Shown: positions 27,876 through 37,090, counted from the first letter of the stretch. The stretch: DNA of 64,000 bases from Rhodobacter sp. SGA-6-6 (GCF_011043545.1 NZ_JAAKGP010000014.1:1-64000); one strand, 5' to 3'. Made by a program: numbers and translations. Notes: generated by a model not told the origin, from the sequence alone.

Positions 27876-30470
27876 ATGTCCAGAAAGATGCTCATCGACG
27901 CCACCCATGCGGAAGAAACCCGCGTGGTCGTGGTCGACGGAAACAAGGTCGAAGAATTCGACTTCGAGACGATAAACAAACGCCAGCTGGCCGGGAACAT
28001 CTACCTCGCCAAGGTCACCCGGGTCGAACCCTCGCTGCAGGCGGCCTTCGTCGATTACGGCGGCAATCGCCACGGCTTCCTCGCCTTCGCGGAAATCCAC
28101 CCGGATTACTACCAGATCCCGGTCGCCGACCGTAAGGCGCTGCTGGAGGAAGAACGCCAGGCCGCCCGCGAGGAAGAAGAGGAAGAGAACCGCCGCCACC
28201 GCCGCAAGCCGCGCGGCCGCGGCCCGAAACCCGCCGCGGTGGCCGATGCCGATCCGGTGGTTTCGTCCGACGTCGCCGGCATGGAAGTGGTGGACCTGGA
28301 CGAGGACGCCGCCGAGGCGCCCGAGGCTGTCGCCGAGACCCCCGCCGCCGAGAACGGCAACGGCGACTACCACGCCATCGACCATGCCTCCGACACCGAT
28401 GACGAGATCGAATCGGTGGCCGAGGAGGACGTGGCCGAGGAAATCTCCGCCCCCCGCCGCACCCCGCGCGCCCGCCGCTACAAGATCCAGGAAGTGGTCA
28501 AGGTCCGCCAGATCATGCTGGTGCAGGTGGTGAAGGAGGAACGCGGCAACAAGGGCGCCGCGCTGACCACCTACCTGTCGCTGGCCGGCCGCTACTGCGT
28601 CCTGATGCCCAACACCGCCCGCGGCGGCGGCATCAGCCGCAAGATCACCCAGGCCGCCGACCGCAAGAAGCTGAAGGAGATCGCCGGAGAGATGGAGGTG
28701 CCGGAAGGCGCCGGCCTGATCATCCGCACCGCCGGCGCCAAGCGCACCAAGGCCGAGATCCGGCGCGACTACGAATACCTGATGCGGCTGTGGGAACAGA
28801 TCCGCGAACTGACGCTGAAGTCGATCGCCCCGGCGAAGATCTACGAGGAAGGCGACCTGATCAAGCGCACGATCCGCGACCTCTACTCGCGCGAGATCGA
28901 GGAGGTGCTGGTCGAGGGCGAGGGCGGCTACCGCACCGCCAAGGACTTCATGCGGATGATCATGCCCAGCCACGCCAAGCAGGTGAAGCGCTACGACGAG
29001 CCGATGCCGCTTTTCGCCCGCTACCAGGTGGAAAGCTACCTCGCCGGCATGTTCAACCCGGTGGTGCAGCTGAAATCCGGCGGCTACATCGTCATCGGCG
29101 TGACCGAGGCGCTGGTCGCCATCGACGTGAACTCGGGCCGGGCGACCAAAGAGGGCTCCATCGAGGAGACCGCGCTGAAGACCAACCTGGAGGCGGCGGA
29201 AGAGATCGCCCGCCAGCTGCGTCTGCGCGACTTGGCCGGCCTGATCGTCATCGACTTCATCGACATGGAAGAGCGCAAGAACAACGCCGCCGTCGAGAAG
29301 CGCCTGAAGGACAAGCTGAAGACCGACCGCGCCCGCATCCAGGTCGGCCGCATCTCGGGCTTCGGCCTGATGGAGATGAGCCGCCAGCGCCTGCGGCCGG
29401 GGATGCTGGAATCCACCACCCAGGCCTGCCCGCATTGCCACGGCACCGGGCTGATCCGGTCGGACGATTCGATGGCGCTGCAGATCCTGCGGGCGCTGGA
29501 GGAAGAGGGGACGCGGAAGCGCTCGAAAGAGGTGCTGCTGAAGGCCCCCATCGGCATCGTCAACTTCCTGATCAACCAGAAGCGCGAGCATATCGCCCTG
29601 ATCGAGGCCCGCTACGGCATGTCGGTTCGGATCGAGGCCGACCCGACGCTGGTCTCGCCCGACTATGCCATCGACAAGTTCAAGACCGCGACCCGCGTGG
29701 TGCCGGAGACGCCGGTGATCTCGGGCCATGCCGGGCTGATGGGCGCGCCGGTGGACGAGGAAGAGGATCTGGTCGACGACCTGGTCGAGGAGGAGGATGA
29801 GTCCGAGGACGAGTCTGCCGATGCGACCGAGGGCGCGGAAGGCGCCAAGGGCGACGGCAACGGCAAGAAGAAGCGCCGCCGCCGCCGTCGCCGTCGGGGC
29901 GGCAGCCGCGACGGCAACGGGGCCGAGGGTGCGGGCGAGGAGGCCGGGGAAGAGGCGGAAGCCGCTTCTGCCGAGGCCGAAGAGCCCGTCGCCGGGGAGC
30001 CGGCGACCGAAGCCGCGCCCGAGCCGGTAGCCGAGGCGGCCCCCGCGCCGAAGAAGCGCGTGACCCGCAGCCGCAAGCCCAAGGCCGAGGCGGCGGAAGC
30101 CCCCGCCGCGCCGGTCGAGGCGGAGCCGGTGGCCGAAGCGGAACCGGCGGCCGAGCCCGTTGCCGAGGAAGCGCCGAAGAAGCGGGTGACCCGCAGCCGC
30201 AAGCCGAAGGCCGAGGCCGCGGAAACCCCGGTCGCCGCGCCGCGGTCCCGGGCGAAGAAGGCCCCGGCCGCGGAAGCGGCTCCGGCGCCCGCGCCGGTGG
30301 CCGAAGCTGCCCCCGCGCCGGAACCCGTTGCCGAGCCGGTCGAGGAGGTCCTGCCGGAACTGCAGGTCGCCCCGGAACCCGAGCCCGCCGCGGCCGCCGC
30401 GCTGCTGCCCGATCCGGGCGAAGCCGGCCCGCCGAAGCCCCGCCGCTCCGGCTGGTGGTCGAAGAAGTGA
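27876..30470 (+). CDS. rne: Ribonuclease E
   Basis: An 864-residue RNase E, the endonuclease that organises the RNA degradosome. The N-terminus MSRKMLIDATHAEETRVVVV is the alphaproteobacterial form. The S1 domain is split by a long acidic and basic insert (about 95-205). The catalytic DNase I-like part has VAIDVNSGRATKE and GLIVIDFIDMEERKN, and the Zn-link is CPHCHGTG near residue 520. The C-terminal 250 residues are low-complexity, with Arg-rich blocks and two nearly identical units KKRVTRSRKPKAEAAE. Such tails usually bind RNA and partner proteins. A clear terminator follows. Confidence 0.95.
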   Translation: MSRKMLIDATHAEETRVVVVDGNKVEEFDFETINKRQLAGNIYLAKVTRVEPSLQAAFVDYGGNRHGFLAFAEIHPDYYQIPVADRKALLEEERQAAREEEEEENRRHRRKPRGRGPKPAAVADADPVVSSDVAGMEVVDLDEDAAEAPEAVAETPAAENGNGDYHAIDHASDTDDEIESVAEEDVAEEISAPRRTPRARRYKIQEVVKVRQIMLVQVVKEERGNKGAALTTYLSLAGRYCVLMPNTARGGGISRKITQAADRKKLKEIAGEMEVPEGAGLIIRTAGAKRTKAEIRRDYEYLMRLWEQIRELTLKSIAPAKIYEEGDLIKRTIRDLYSREIEEVLVEGEGGYRTAKDFMRMIMPSHAKQVKRYDEPMPLFARYQVESYLAGMFNPVVQLKSGGYIVIGVTEALVAIDVNSGRATKEGSIEETALKTNLEAAEEIARQLRLRDLAGLIVIDFIDMEERKNNAAVEKRLKDKLKTDRARIQVGRISGFGLMEMSRQRLRPGMLESTTQACPHCHGTGLIRSDDSMALQILRALEEEGTRKRSKEVLLKAPIGIVNFLINQKREHIALIEARYGMSVRIEADPTLVSPDYAIDKFKTATRVVPETPVISGHAGLMGAPVDEEEDLVDDLVEEEDESEDESADATEGAEGAKGDGNGKKKRRRRRRRRGGSRDGNGAEGAGEEAGEEAEAASAEAEEPVAGEPATEAAPEPVAEAAPAPKKRVTRSRKPKAEAAEAPAAPVEAEPVAEAEPAAEPVAEEAPKKRVTRSRKPKAEAAETPVAAPRSRAKKAPAAEAAPAPAPVAEAAPAPEPVAEPVEEVLPELQVAPEPEPAAAAALLPDPGEAGPPKPRRSGWWSKK

Positions 30471-30474
30471 CAGG

Positions 30475-30505
30475 AAGGGGGCAGGGCGACCTGCCCCTTT
30501 TTCTT
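30475..30505 (+). terminator. Intrinsic terminator after rne
   Basis: The stem AAGGGGGCAGG / CCTGCCCCTTT has a GCGA loop and runs into TTTTTCTTT. It lies five bases past the rne stop. Confidence 0.9.
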
Positions 30506-30536
30506 TCCGACCGCTTGGCGAGAGGAGGGGTATGGC

Positions 30537-30592
30537 GGGGTGACCCCGCCCTGCGGGTTGCGCCTGCGCAGGGCGGGGTTCACCCCGCCGCG
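30537..30592. repeat. Family C palindromes (two copies)
   Basis: GGCGGGGTGACCCCGCC and GGGCGGGGTTCACCCCGCC lie between the rne terminator and the end of the convergent TusA-like gene; the second overlaps the last codons of that gene. Confidence 0.78.
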
Positions 30593-30819
30593 CCGGCCCG
30601 GATCAGGTGCAGCACCACCGCGCCATCCCCGCGCGCGCCCAGGTAGATATGCCCGGCCTGGCCGCAGAAATGCGGCAGGTCCACCGCCGCCATCGCATCC
30701 GTCGCCCTTACGCACAGCACCTGGCCTGCCGCCATCCCCGCCAGCCGCTTGCGCGCCCGCAGGACGGGCAGGGGGCACAGAAGCCCCTCGCAGTCCAGCA
30801 CCTGATCCCAATCCGTCAT
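30580..30819 (-). CDS. TusA-like sulfurtransferase
   Basis: A 79-residue protein of the TusA/SirA fold. The family motif CPLP is present with Cys15 (DCEGLLCPLPVLRARKRL), and the second half DLPHFCGQAGHIYLG matches the beta-alpha-beta-alpha-beta end of the fold. TusA carries persulfide sulfur for tRNA thiolation and cofactor assembly. The start at MTDWDQVLDC is chosen because the upstream frame has no family match. Its C-terminus overlaps a family C palindrome. Which sulfur pathway it serves cannot be told. Confidence 0.85.
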   Translation of the reverse strand: MTDWDQVLDCEGLLCPLPVLRARKRLAGMAAGQVLCVRATDAMAAVDLPHFCGQAGHIYLGARGDGAVVLHLIRAGAAG

Positions 30820-31217
30820 GCCGCTCCTTAACGCCCGCCGCGCGCCTGGGCAACTCGGGCGACCGAAGGCGCGGCTGCCGCCGCAAGCCATTATCGTTGT
30901 GGCCGGCGGAGTCTCCTGCGGCTGCTGTCGGCCGATGGGGGCATTCTGCCCCCAAACCCCCTGAGGATATTTATTGTCCAGAAAGAGGAGCGGGCCTTTC
31001 TCCTCTTTCTGGACTCAAATATCCCCGCCGGAGGCAAAACCCCGAGCCGGTTGCGCGCTTGCGCGCAGAGGCGAGACGAAAGGCTTGCGGCGAAGCCGCG
31101 CGATCTGCTTCGCCCCCGACTCGCGGCGATGTGACCTCCCGCCGCGGCCCCTGCATGGCCTTCGCGCGTGACGCCGCCGCCGTGCCGCGCTATGACGCCG
31201 GGCGGAAAGGACGCGCG
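30820..31217. other. Gap with repeat B2 between divergent genes
   Basis: The region between the TusA-like gene and ccdA holds an inverted copy of repeat B (30869-31107). The last 110 bases lead into ccdA (GGCGGAAAGGACGCGCG before the ATG). No additional gene is supported. Confidence 0.6.
30869..31107 (-). repeat. Repeat family B, copy 2 (inverted)
   Basis: The longest copy. It starts with CGGCTGCCGCCGCAAGCC, then GGGGGCATTCTGCCCCC, CCCTGAGGATATTTATTG, the CCAGAAAGAGGAG hairpin, AAATATCCCCGCCGGAGG and TTGCGCGCTTGCGCGCAGAGG, and ends in the GCGGCGAAGCCGCGCG hairpin. Confidence 0.85.
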
Positions 31218-31976
31218 ATGCCGGATATCTCCATCCTCGATGCAGGGCTGGCCCTTGCCATGGTGCTGGCGCTGGCCGGCGGCCTCTTGTCCTTCCTGTC
31301 GCCCTGCGTCCTGCCGGTGGTGCCGCCCTATCTGGCCTATATCTCCGGCGTCTCCGTCTCCGAGATGACCGCCGGCCCCGAGGCCCGCCGCCGCATCCTG
31401 GTGCCGGCGCTGTTCTTCGTGCTCGGCCTGTCGACGATCTTCCTGATCCTCGGCTTCGCCGCCTCGAAGCTGGGCATCTTCTTCCTGACGAACCAGGAAT
31501 GGTTCAACCGCATTGCCGGGCTGATCGTCATCACCTTCGGCCTGCACTTCCTGGGCGTCTTCCGCATCCCCTTCCTGATGCGCGAGGCGCGGATCGACGC
31601 CGGCGACCAGGGCGGCAGCGCGCTCGGCGCCTTCATCCTGGGCCTTGCCTTCGCGGCGGGCTGGACCCCCTGCAACGGGCCGATCCTCTCGGGCATCCTG
31701 ACCATGGTCGCGCGCGAGGCCGATGTGTCGCGCGGGCTGTTCCTGATGGCGATCTATTCCATCGGCCTCGGCCTGCCCTTCCTGCTCTGCGCGGTCTTCA
31801 TCACCCGCGCCATGGGCCTGATGAAGCGGCTGCGCCCGCATATGCGCAAGATCGAGATCGCCATGGGGGCGCTGCTGGTGCTGGTCGGGCTGCTCCTGTT
31901 CACCTCCTCGCTGTCGATCCTGTCGGGCTGGATGCTGGACGCGATGGACCGCCTCGGCATCCCGCTTCTGGGCTGA
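31218..31976 (+). CDS. ccdA: Cytochrome c biogenesis protein CcdA
   Basis: A 252-residue membrane protein with six hydrophobic segments that carries reducing power from cytoplasmic thioredoxin to the periplasm for cytochrome c maturation. The two redox cysteines sit in LSFLSPCVLPVVPPYL (first segment) and AAGWTPCNGPIL (fourth segment), the standard CcdA arrangement. It lacks the extra DsbD domains. The start at MPDISILDAG follows GGCGGAAAGGACG. It stands alone; no ccm genes are next to it. Confidence 0.93.
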   Translation: MPDISILDAGLALAMVLALAGGLLSFLSPCVLPVVPPYLAYISGVSVSEMTAGPEARRRILVPALFFVLGLSTIFLILGFAASKLGIFFLTNQEWFNRIAGLIVITFGLHFLGVFRIPFLMREARIDAGDQGGSALGAFILGLAFAAGWTPCNGPILSGILTMVAREADVSRGLFLMAIYSIGLGLPFLLCAVFITRAMGLMKRLRPHMRKIEIAMGALLVLVGLLLFTSSLSILSGWMLDAMDRLGIPLLG

Positions 31977-31981
31977 GCCTG

Positions 31982-32002
31982 CTGATTTTCGCCGAAAATC
32001 AG
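31982..32002. repeat. AT-rich perfect hairpin after ccdA
   Basis: Arms CTGATTTTCG and CGAAAATCAG with a one-base centre, six bases past the ccdA stop. It belongs to the scattered AT-rich hairpins in this window and may help end ccdA transcription, but lacks a T-run. Confidence 0.75.
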
Positions 32003-32050
32003 GTGCTTCCCCCTTATTTCCGCCCGATTTTCCGGCCATGATCGGCGGCG

Positions 32051-33310
32051 ATGAGGATCGACCCTGCACCCCGGCGGACCGAAGAGGCCGCGGCGAAGCC
32101 CTTTCGCCGCCGGGTGTTCTACATCCCCGGCTACGATCCCTTCCACCCCCGCCGCTACCGCGAGCTTTACCGGAAAGAGGGCGCCGACCAGGCGCGGCTC
32201 TCCGGCTACGGGCTGGAGCTGAAGCCGAAATCCACCAAGGGGCCTTACGGCTGGCACGCCACCGGCCTGATCGGCGGGCGGAAGGCCGAGGCCGACATCG
32301 AGGTGCTGGTCTGGTCCGACATCGTGAAGCGCTCGATGTCCGAGACCATCCCCGCCACCTACCTGCAACTGCTCCGCACCGCCTGGGCCTATATCGGCTC
32401 GGGTGCCCTCTTCCGGCTGATGCGGCTGCGCAAGGGGCCGATGATCGCGGCGCTGTATCCGATCCTGTTCCTGATCCTGCAACTGCTGCTGGTGGCCGGC
32501 CTCGGCTGGGGCCTCGGGGCGCTGGTCGCGCATGTCACCCATTGGACCGCCGGCATGGCGGTCTTCGCCGCCGTGGTCTGGCTGGGGCTGCGCTGGTTCC
32601 GGGCCAAGGACAACAAGGTCTTCGCCTGGTATCTGATGCACGACTACGCCTATTCGGCGCAAGAACACGGCGCCAACCCGCCCGAGCTGGAGGCGCGGAT
32701 GGCCGAGTTCCGCGCCAGCATCCGCGCCGCGCTGGACGGGCCTTATGACGAGGTGCTGGTGGTCGGCCATTCCTCCGGCGCCCATCTCGGCGTGTCGATC
32801 CTGGCCGACCTGATCCGCGCCGAAGACATGAACGGGGGATTACCCGCCCAAGGGCCGAAGCTGGCCTTCCTGTCGCTCGGCCATGTCGTCCCCATGGTGT
32901 CCTTCCTGCCGAAGGCGCAGCGGCTGCGGGCCGACCTGCATTACCTTTCCGCCCGGGAGGAGCTGACCTGGGTCGATGTCACCGCCCCCGGCGACGGCTG
33001 CGCCTTCGCGCTTTGCGATCCCGTGGCGGTGACTGGCGTCGCACCAGAGGGCAAGCGCTGGCCGCTGGTGATCTCCGCCGCCTTCTCGCAGACTCTCTCG
33101 CCCGAGAAACAGGCCGAGTTGAAGCGCCGCTACTTCCGGCTGCACTTCCAGTATCTCTGCGCCTTCGACGCGCTGAGCGGGGGGCCGAACGACTACGACT
33201 ACTTCCAGATCACCGCCGGCCCGCTGACCCTGGCCGAGCGCTACCGCCACCGTGCCCCGTCAAAAAGCCGCATTGAGCGGCCGGTCAACCGCTATACAAC
33301 CACGGCATGA
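32051..33310 (+). CDS. Alpha/beta-hydrolase-like membrane protein
   Basis: A 419-residue protein I do not assign to a named family. The N-terminal part starts VFYIPGYDPFHPRRYRELYR, then two membrane segments (about 131-161 and 165-184). The second half has a nucleophile elbow VVGHSSGAHLG with Ser241 in G-x-S-x-G, an alpha/beta-hydrolase or lipase signature. A hydrolase acting on a lipid-like substrate is plausible. It overlaps the P450 gene by four bases (ATGA), so the two are probably coupled in one pathway. Confidence 0.75.
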   Translation: MRIDPAPRRTEEAAAKPFRRRVFYIPGYDPFHPRRYRELYRKEGADQARLSGYGLELKPKSTKGPYGWHATGLIGGRKAEADIEVLVWSDIVKRSMSETIPATYLQLLRTAWAYIGSGALFRLMRLRKGPMIAALYPILFLILQLLLVAGLGWGLGALVAHVTHWTAGMAVFAAVVWLGLRWFRAKDNKVFAWYLMHDYAYSAQEHGANPPELEARMAEFRASIRAALDGPYDEVLVVGHSSGAHLGVSILADLIRAEDMNGGLPAQGPKLAFLSLGHVVPMVSFLPKAQRLRADLHYLSAREELTWVDVTAPGDGCAFALCDPVAVTGVAPEGKRWPLVISAAFSQTLSPEKQAELKRRYFRLHFQYLCAFDALSGGPNDYDYFQITAGPLTLAERYRHRAPSKSRIERPVNRYTTTA

Positions 33311-34677
33311 CCGGCTGTCCCTTCCACCCGACGCCTCCGAAACCGCAGCCGCGCGCCGACCGGGTGTCGCTGCTGACCTACCTGCGGCTCTTCCGCCGCG
33401 ACATCCTCTCGGCGCAGCCCGCCCGGCTTTACCGCGCCTGGATGGCCGAATTCCGCACCCCGTTCTTCCGCAGCTACATGGTGAACGATCCGGCGCTGGT
33501 CGACCGCGTGCTGACCGAGCGGCCCGACGATTTTCCCAAATCCAACCGCATCCGCGAGGGTCTGCTGCCTCTCCTGGGCAATTCGGTCTTCGTCACCAAT
33601 GGCGAGGTCTGGAAGCGCCAGCGCCGCATCATCGACCCGGCCTTCGAGGGCGGGCGGCTGAAGGACACCTTCCCCGCCATGCTGGCCGCCGGGCAGGCGG
33701 CGGTCGCGCGGATGGGCCGCGCGGGCGGCGAGGTCGAGGTCGAGGAGGAGATGTCCCACGCCGCGGCCGACGTGATCTTCCGCACCCTGTTCTCGATTCC
33801 GATCGAGCATGAGGTGGCGGCAAGGGTCTTCCGCGAGTTCCGCGCCTACCAGCGCACCCAGCCGATCCTGAACCTGGCCGCCTTCCTTCCCCTGCCGCGC
33901 TGGTTCCCGCGGCTGCATCGCCGGGCGACCACGGCCTCCGCCGCCGTGATCCGCGGGCTGATCACCCAGCTGACCGAGGCCCGCGCGGCGGAGATCGCCG
34001 CCGGCACCGCGCCCGACGATCTGGCGACCAAGATCATGACCACCGCCGATCCGCTGACCGGCGCGCGTTTCGCCGCCGGAGAGATGGTCGACCAGGTGGC
34101 GATCTTCTTCCTCGCCGGGCACGAGACCTCGGCCTCGGCGCTGGCCTGGGCGCTCTACCTGCTGGCCCTGTGCCCCGAGGTGCAGGACCGGGTGGCGGCC
34201 GAGGCCGATGCGCTGCCCGAGGTCCCCGGCTTCTCCGACATCGCCCGGCTGAAATACACCCGCGACATGTTCCGCGAGACCCTGCGGCTTTACCCCCCCG
34301 TGCCGATGATGGTGCGCGAGAACCGCTGCCGCGAGGAGTTCCGCGGCCGCGAGGTCGCCCCCGGGGCGCAGGTGGTGCTGTCGCCCTGGCACCAGCACCG
34401 GCATGAACGCCTCTGGGAGCGGCCCGACGAGTTCGACCCGGGCAGGTGGCAGACCGAGGCCGGCCGCGCCTCCTCCCGCGCGGCCTTCATGCCGTTCTCG
34501 GCGGGACCGAGGGTCTGCACCGGGGCGGGCTTCGCCATGGTGGAGGGGCCGCTGCTGCTGGCGCTCTTGACCCGCGCCTTCCGGTTCGAGCGGGTGGAGG
34601 GCCGGGAGCCGGTGCCGGTGGCGCATCTGACCGTGCGGGCGAAGGACGGGATACACCTGCGGGTGGTGCCGCGGTAG
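33307..34677 (+). CDS. Cytochrome P450
   Basis: A 456-residue soluble-type P450 monooxygenase. The heme-thiolate loop is FSAGPRVCTG with Cys404, the I-helix oxygen-binding motif is AGHETSAS (about residue 265), and the K-helix ExxR is ETLR near 324. VTNGEVWKRQRRIIDPAF is the C-helix region with the heme-propionate contacts. The sequence resembles fatty-acid-type bacterial P450s. No ferredoxin or reductase gene adjoins it. The overlap with the upstream hydrolase suggests they share a substrate, which is not identified. Confidence 0.9.
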   Translation: MTGCPFHPTPPKPQPRADRVSLLTYLRLFRRDILSAQPARLYRAWMAEFRTPFFRSYMVNDPALVDRVLTERPDDFPKSNRIREGLLPLLGNSVFVTNGEVWKRQRRIIDPAFEGGRLKDTFPAMLAAGQAAVARMGRAGGEVEVEEEMSHAAADVIFRTLFSIPIEHEVAARVFREFRAYQRTQPILNLAAFLPLPRWFPRLHRRATTASAAVIRGLITQLTEARAAEIAAGTAPDDLATKIMTTADPLTGARFAAGEMVDQVAIFFLAGHETSASALAWALYLLALCPEVQDRVAAEADALPEVPGFSDIARLKYTRDMFRETLRLYPPVPMMVRENRCREEFRGREVAPGAQVVLSPWHQHRHERLWERPDEFDPGRWQTEAGRASSRAAFMPFSAGPRVCTGAGFAMVEGPLLLALLTRAFRFERVEGREPVPVAHLTVRAKDGIHLRVVPR

Positions 34678-35045
34678 GGCGGGTACGGCGGGGCGAGGGG
34701 CCTCAGGGGGGCACTCCGCCGTCCGCTTGTCTTGGCGAAGGCGGGTGCCTTCGCCACGGCGCGCCATTTCAACCGGGACCGGCCGGGCCCCAAAGGCCCG
34801 GCCAGCGCCCGCCCGCCCCTCGGCGGGCGCTTCTCGCCCGCCCGGGCGGGCGCTGGCCTCTCCGGGTTTAGTGTGACTGCCGTCTCCGGCCGAACCCATT
34901 CGCACGGGCGGGGCGAGGCAGTGCCTCGCCTGTTTCCGCCCGCGGCGAGCGGAGTGCGGCGGGGAGACCCCCGCCCTACGGGGACGACCTTGCGTGAGGG
35001 AGTTTCCCCGCCTTTCCTGTCCGAAAAATATCCGCCTGACCGGCC
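34678..35045. other. Gap with repeat A5 and a C palindrome
   Basis: Between the P450 gene and the convergent purS lie repeat A copy 5 (34733-34943) and one C palindrome near 34962-34978. Nothing coding is supported. Confidence 0.6.
34733..34943 (+). repeat. Repeat family A, copy 5
   Basis: Near-complete copy starting TGGCGAAGGCGGGTGCCTTCGCC in outline and ending TGTTTCCGCCCG, with all hairpins present and the same orientation as the others. Confidence 0.88.
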
Positions 35046-35285
35046 TCAGCCGATCTCGACCCGGTAGCTTTCGATCACCGTATTGGCCAAGAGCTTCTCG
35101 CACATCGCCCTGACCTCGGCCTCGGCCGCCGCGGCGTCGGTCGCCGCCAGGTCCAGCTCGATCACCTTGCCCTGCCGCACCCCGTTCACCCCCTGGAACC
35201 CCAGCGAGCCGAGGGCGTGGCGGATCGCCTCGCCCTGCGGGTCGAGGACCCCGGTCTTCAGCATGACGGTGACGCGGGCTTTCAT
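35046..35285 (-). CDS. purS: Phosphoribosylformylglycinamidine synthase subunit PurS
   Basis: A 79-residue PurS, which bridges PurL and PurQ in the FGAM synthase complex. Typical marks are KARVTVMLKTGVLDPQGEAI at the N-terminus, VRQGKVIELDL in the middle and CEKLLANTVIESYRVEI at the end. It is downstream of purC, separated by a DUF3592 gene. Confidence 0.95.
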   Translation of the reverse strand: MKARVTVMLKTGVLDPQGEAIRHALGSLGFQGVNGVRQGKVIELDLAATDAAAAEAEVRAMCEKLLANTVIESYRVEIG

Positions 35286-35349
35286 CGGGGCCTCCGGGAT
35301 GCAGTGGTCAGCGTTCGCTTATCGCCCCGGACCGGAAGGGGCAAGGGGC

Positions 35350-35790
35350 CTAAAGCCCCGGCAGCCATCGCCGCATCCTCCGGCGGGCCCAGATGATCGC
35401 CGCCATCATCGCCAGCCCCGGCAGCGCGGTCATGGCGGCGGGAAGGTAGAGCCAGAACGGACTCGCCACCGCCACCCGGTCGGGGTCGTCGGCGGACCAG
35501 CAGACCGGCACCGGATCGCCCGCCTTGTAGCCCCAGAGGTTGGACGACCCCGAGGTCCGGGCCGCGCGCGGGCTGCCGTCCGCGGGATCGGCGAAGGCGA
35601 CGTGCATCCACCAGGTGGCGGCGATGTCCCGGGTGGTGGTGGCGGGCGCGGCCTCGAAGCCCGTCACCACCGCCTCCAGCCGGTGCGCCCGGCCGGTCCA
35701 CCAGAGCGTATGGCCCGCCAGTCCCGCCCCCGCCAGAACCGGCAGGGCGGCGGCCAGCAGGAAGAGGCGCAGGACCCCATCGATGGTCAT
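35350..35790 (-). CDS. DUF3592-like membrane protein
   Basis: A 146-residue protein with a membrane segment near each end (about 6-27 and 113-135) and a small beta-rich domain between them. The middle has HRLEAVVTGFEAAP and VPVCWSADDPDRVAVAS, which fit the DUF3592 pattern (V-x-Y/C-x-P-x-N/D-P). It lies between purC and purS on the same strand and shows no link to purine synthesis. The start was placed at MTIDGVLRLF, as an upstream in-frame ATG adds a non-hydrophobic lead. Function unknown. Confidence 0.68.
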   Translation of the reverse strand: MTIDGVLRLFLLAAALPVLAGAGLAGHTLWWTGRAHRLEAVVTGFEAAPATTTRDIAATWWMHVAFADPADGSPRAARTSGSSNLWGYKAGDPVPVCWSADDPDRVAVASPFWLYLPAAMTALPGLAMMAAIIWARRRMRRWLPGL

Positions 35791-35854
35791 CGCTCGCGCT
35801 CCGGGACCGAAGGCCCCGATGAGGCCGCAACCGGCCCTCCGGGTCAAGCCGGGA

Positions 35855-36610
35855 TCAGTTGATCAGGCTCGGCTTCGTCGCATGGGTGACGTTCGAGGGC
35901 ATCACTCCCAGCCGCCGCGCCAGCTCGGTATAGACATCGGCCAGCGGCCCGGGCTCCGGCAGGGTGCCGTCCGGCCCCTCGGTCACCCGCATGTCCCAGA
36001 GCCGGCAGCTGTCGGGGCTGATCTCGTCGGCGACGATCAGCCGCATGAAGTCGCCCTCCCAGATCCGGCCCACTTCCAGCCGGAAGTCGGCAAGGCGGAT
36101 GCCGACGCCCATCATCACCCCGGACAGGAAGTCGTTCACCCGCAGCGCCAACGCCACCATGTCGTCGAGGTCCTGCTGGTTGGCCCAGTTGAAGGCGATG
36201 ATATGCTCTTCCGAGACCAGCGGCGTGCCCAGCTTGTCGTCCTTGAAGTAGTATTCCACGATCGGCCGCGGCAGCGGCGTGCCCTCCGGGATGCCCAGCC
36301 GGCGCGACAGGTCGCCGGCGGCGAAGTTGCGCACCACCACCTCCAGCGGGATGATCTCGACCATCCGCACCAACTGCTCGCGCATGTTCAGCCGGCGGAT
36401 GAAATGCGTCGGCACGCCGATGGCGTTCAGCCCGGACATGAAGAACTCGCTGAGCCGGTTGTTCAGCACGCCCTTGCCTTCCACCGCGGCCGGGGCCTCG
36501 GCGACGGGGCGGGCGCCGTCGTCCTTGAAATACTGGATCAGCGTGCCGGGTTCGGGGCCTTCGTAGAGGATCTTCGCCTTGCCCTCGTAGACCTTCTTGC
36601 GCCGTGCCAT
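35855..36610 (-). CDS. purC: Phosphoribosylaminoimidazole-succinocarboxamide synthase PurC
   Basis: A 251-residue SAICAR synthetase of purine synthesis. Signatures are [13 protein letters not shown] at the N-terminus, GIPTHF-like [27 protein letters not shown] and the metal-binding [26 protein letters not shown] region near residue 190-215. The start [10 protein letters not shown] is standard. It heads the purC, DUF3592, purS run and is divergent from the zeta-subunit gene. Confidence 0.96.
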   Translation of the reverse strand: MARRKKVYEGKAKILYEGPEPGTLIQYFKDDGARPVAEAPAAVEGKGVLNNRLSEFFMSGLNAIGVPTHFIRRLNMREQLVRMVEIIPLEVVVRNFAAGDLSRRLGIPEGTPLPRPIVEYYFKDDKLGTPLVSEEHIIAFNWANQQDLDDMVALALRVNDFLSGVMMGVGIRLADFRLEVGRIWEGDFMRLIVADEISPDSCRLWDMRVTEGPDGTLPEPGPLADVYTELARRLGVMPSNVTHATKPSLIN

Positions 36611-36775
36611 GAATTCTCCGCTGCAATGGCCAACGGGGGCGGCGGCGCCACCCCTCTTCCGGCATCGGGCTATAGTCCAACCCCCGGGCCGCCGCAAGGC
36701 CGGCGGCCTTTGCTCTTGCGGCGCGGCCCGCCTGTGGGCATATGACTGCAAACCAACCGAACACCGGGGATCGCC

Positions 36776-37090
36776 ATGACCACCTTCGACGACCGCGAGA
36801 ATGCCTTCGAGGCCAAGTTCGCCCATGACGGCGAGATGCAGTTCAAGGCGGAAGCCCGCCGCAACAAGCTGCTCGGTCTCTGGGCGGCGGGGCTGATGGG
36901 TAAGTCGGGCGACGCGGCCACCGAATATGCGATGGAAGTGGTCTCGGCCGATTTCGAGGAGGCCGGCACCGAGGACGTGGTCCGCAAGGTCGCCGGGGAC
37001 CTGAAAGGCAAGGCCAGTGCCGAGGATATCCGCGCCAAGATGGCGGAACTGCTGCCGGTGGCCAAGGCCCAGCTGATGGACGAGATCTGA
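36776..37090 (+). CDS. F1-ATPase zeta subunit (DUF1476)
   Basis: A 104-residue all-helical protein matching DUF1476, shown in Paracoccus denitrificans to be the zeta subunit that inhibits ATP hydrolysis by the F1Fo enzyme. The inhibitory N-terminal segment [20 protein letters not shown] is present, followed by [20 protein letters not shown] and [13 protein letters not shown]. It has its own upstream region, divergent from purC, and a good terminator after it. Whether it binds ATP synthase strongly in this species is unknown. Confidence 0.9.
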   Translation: MTTFDDRENAFEAKFAHDGEMQFKAEARRNKLLGLWAAGLMGKSGDAATEYAMEVVSADFEEAGTEDVVRKVAGDLKGKASAEDIRAKMAELLPVAKAQLMDEI

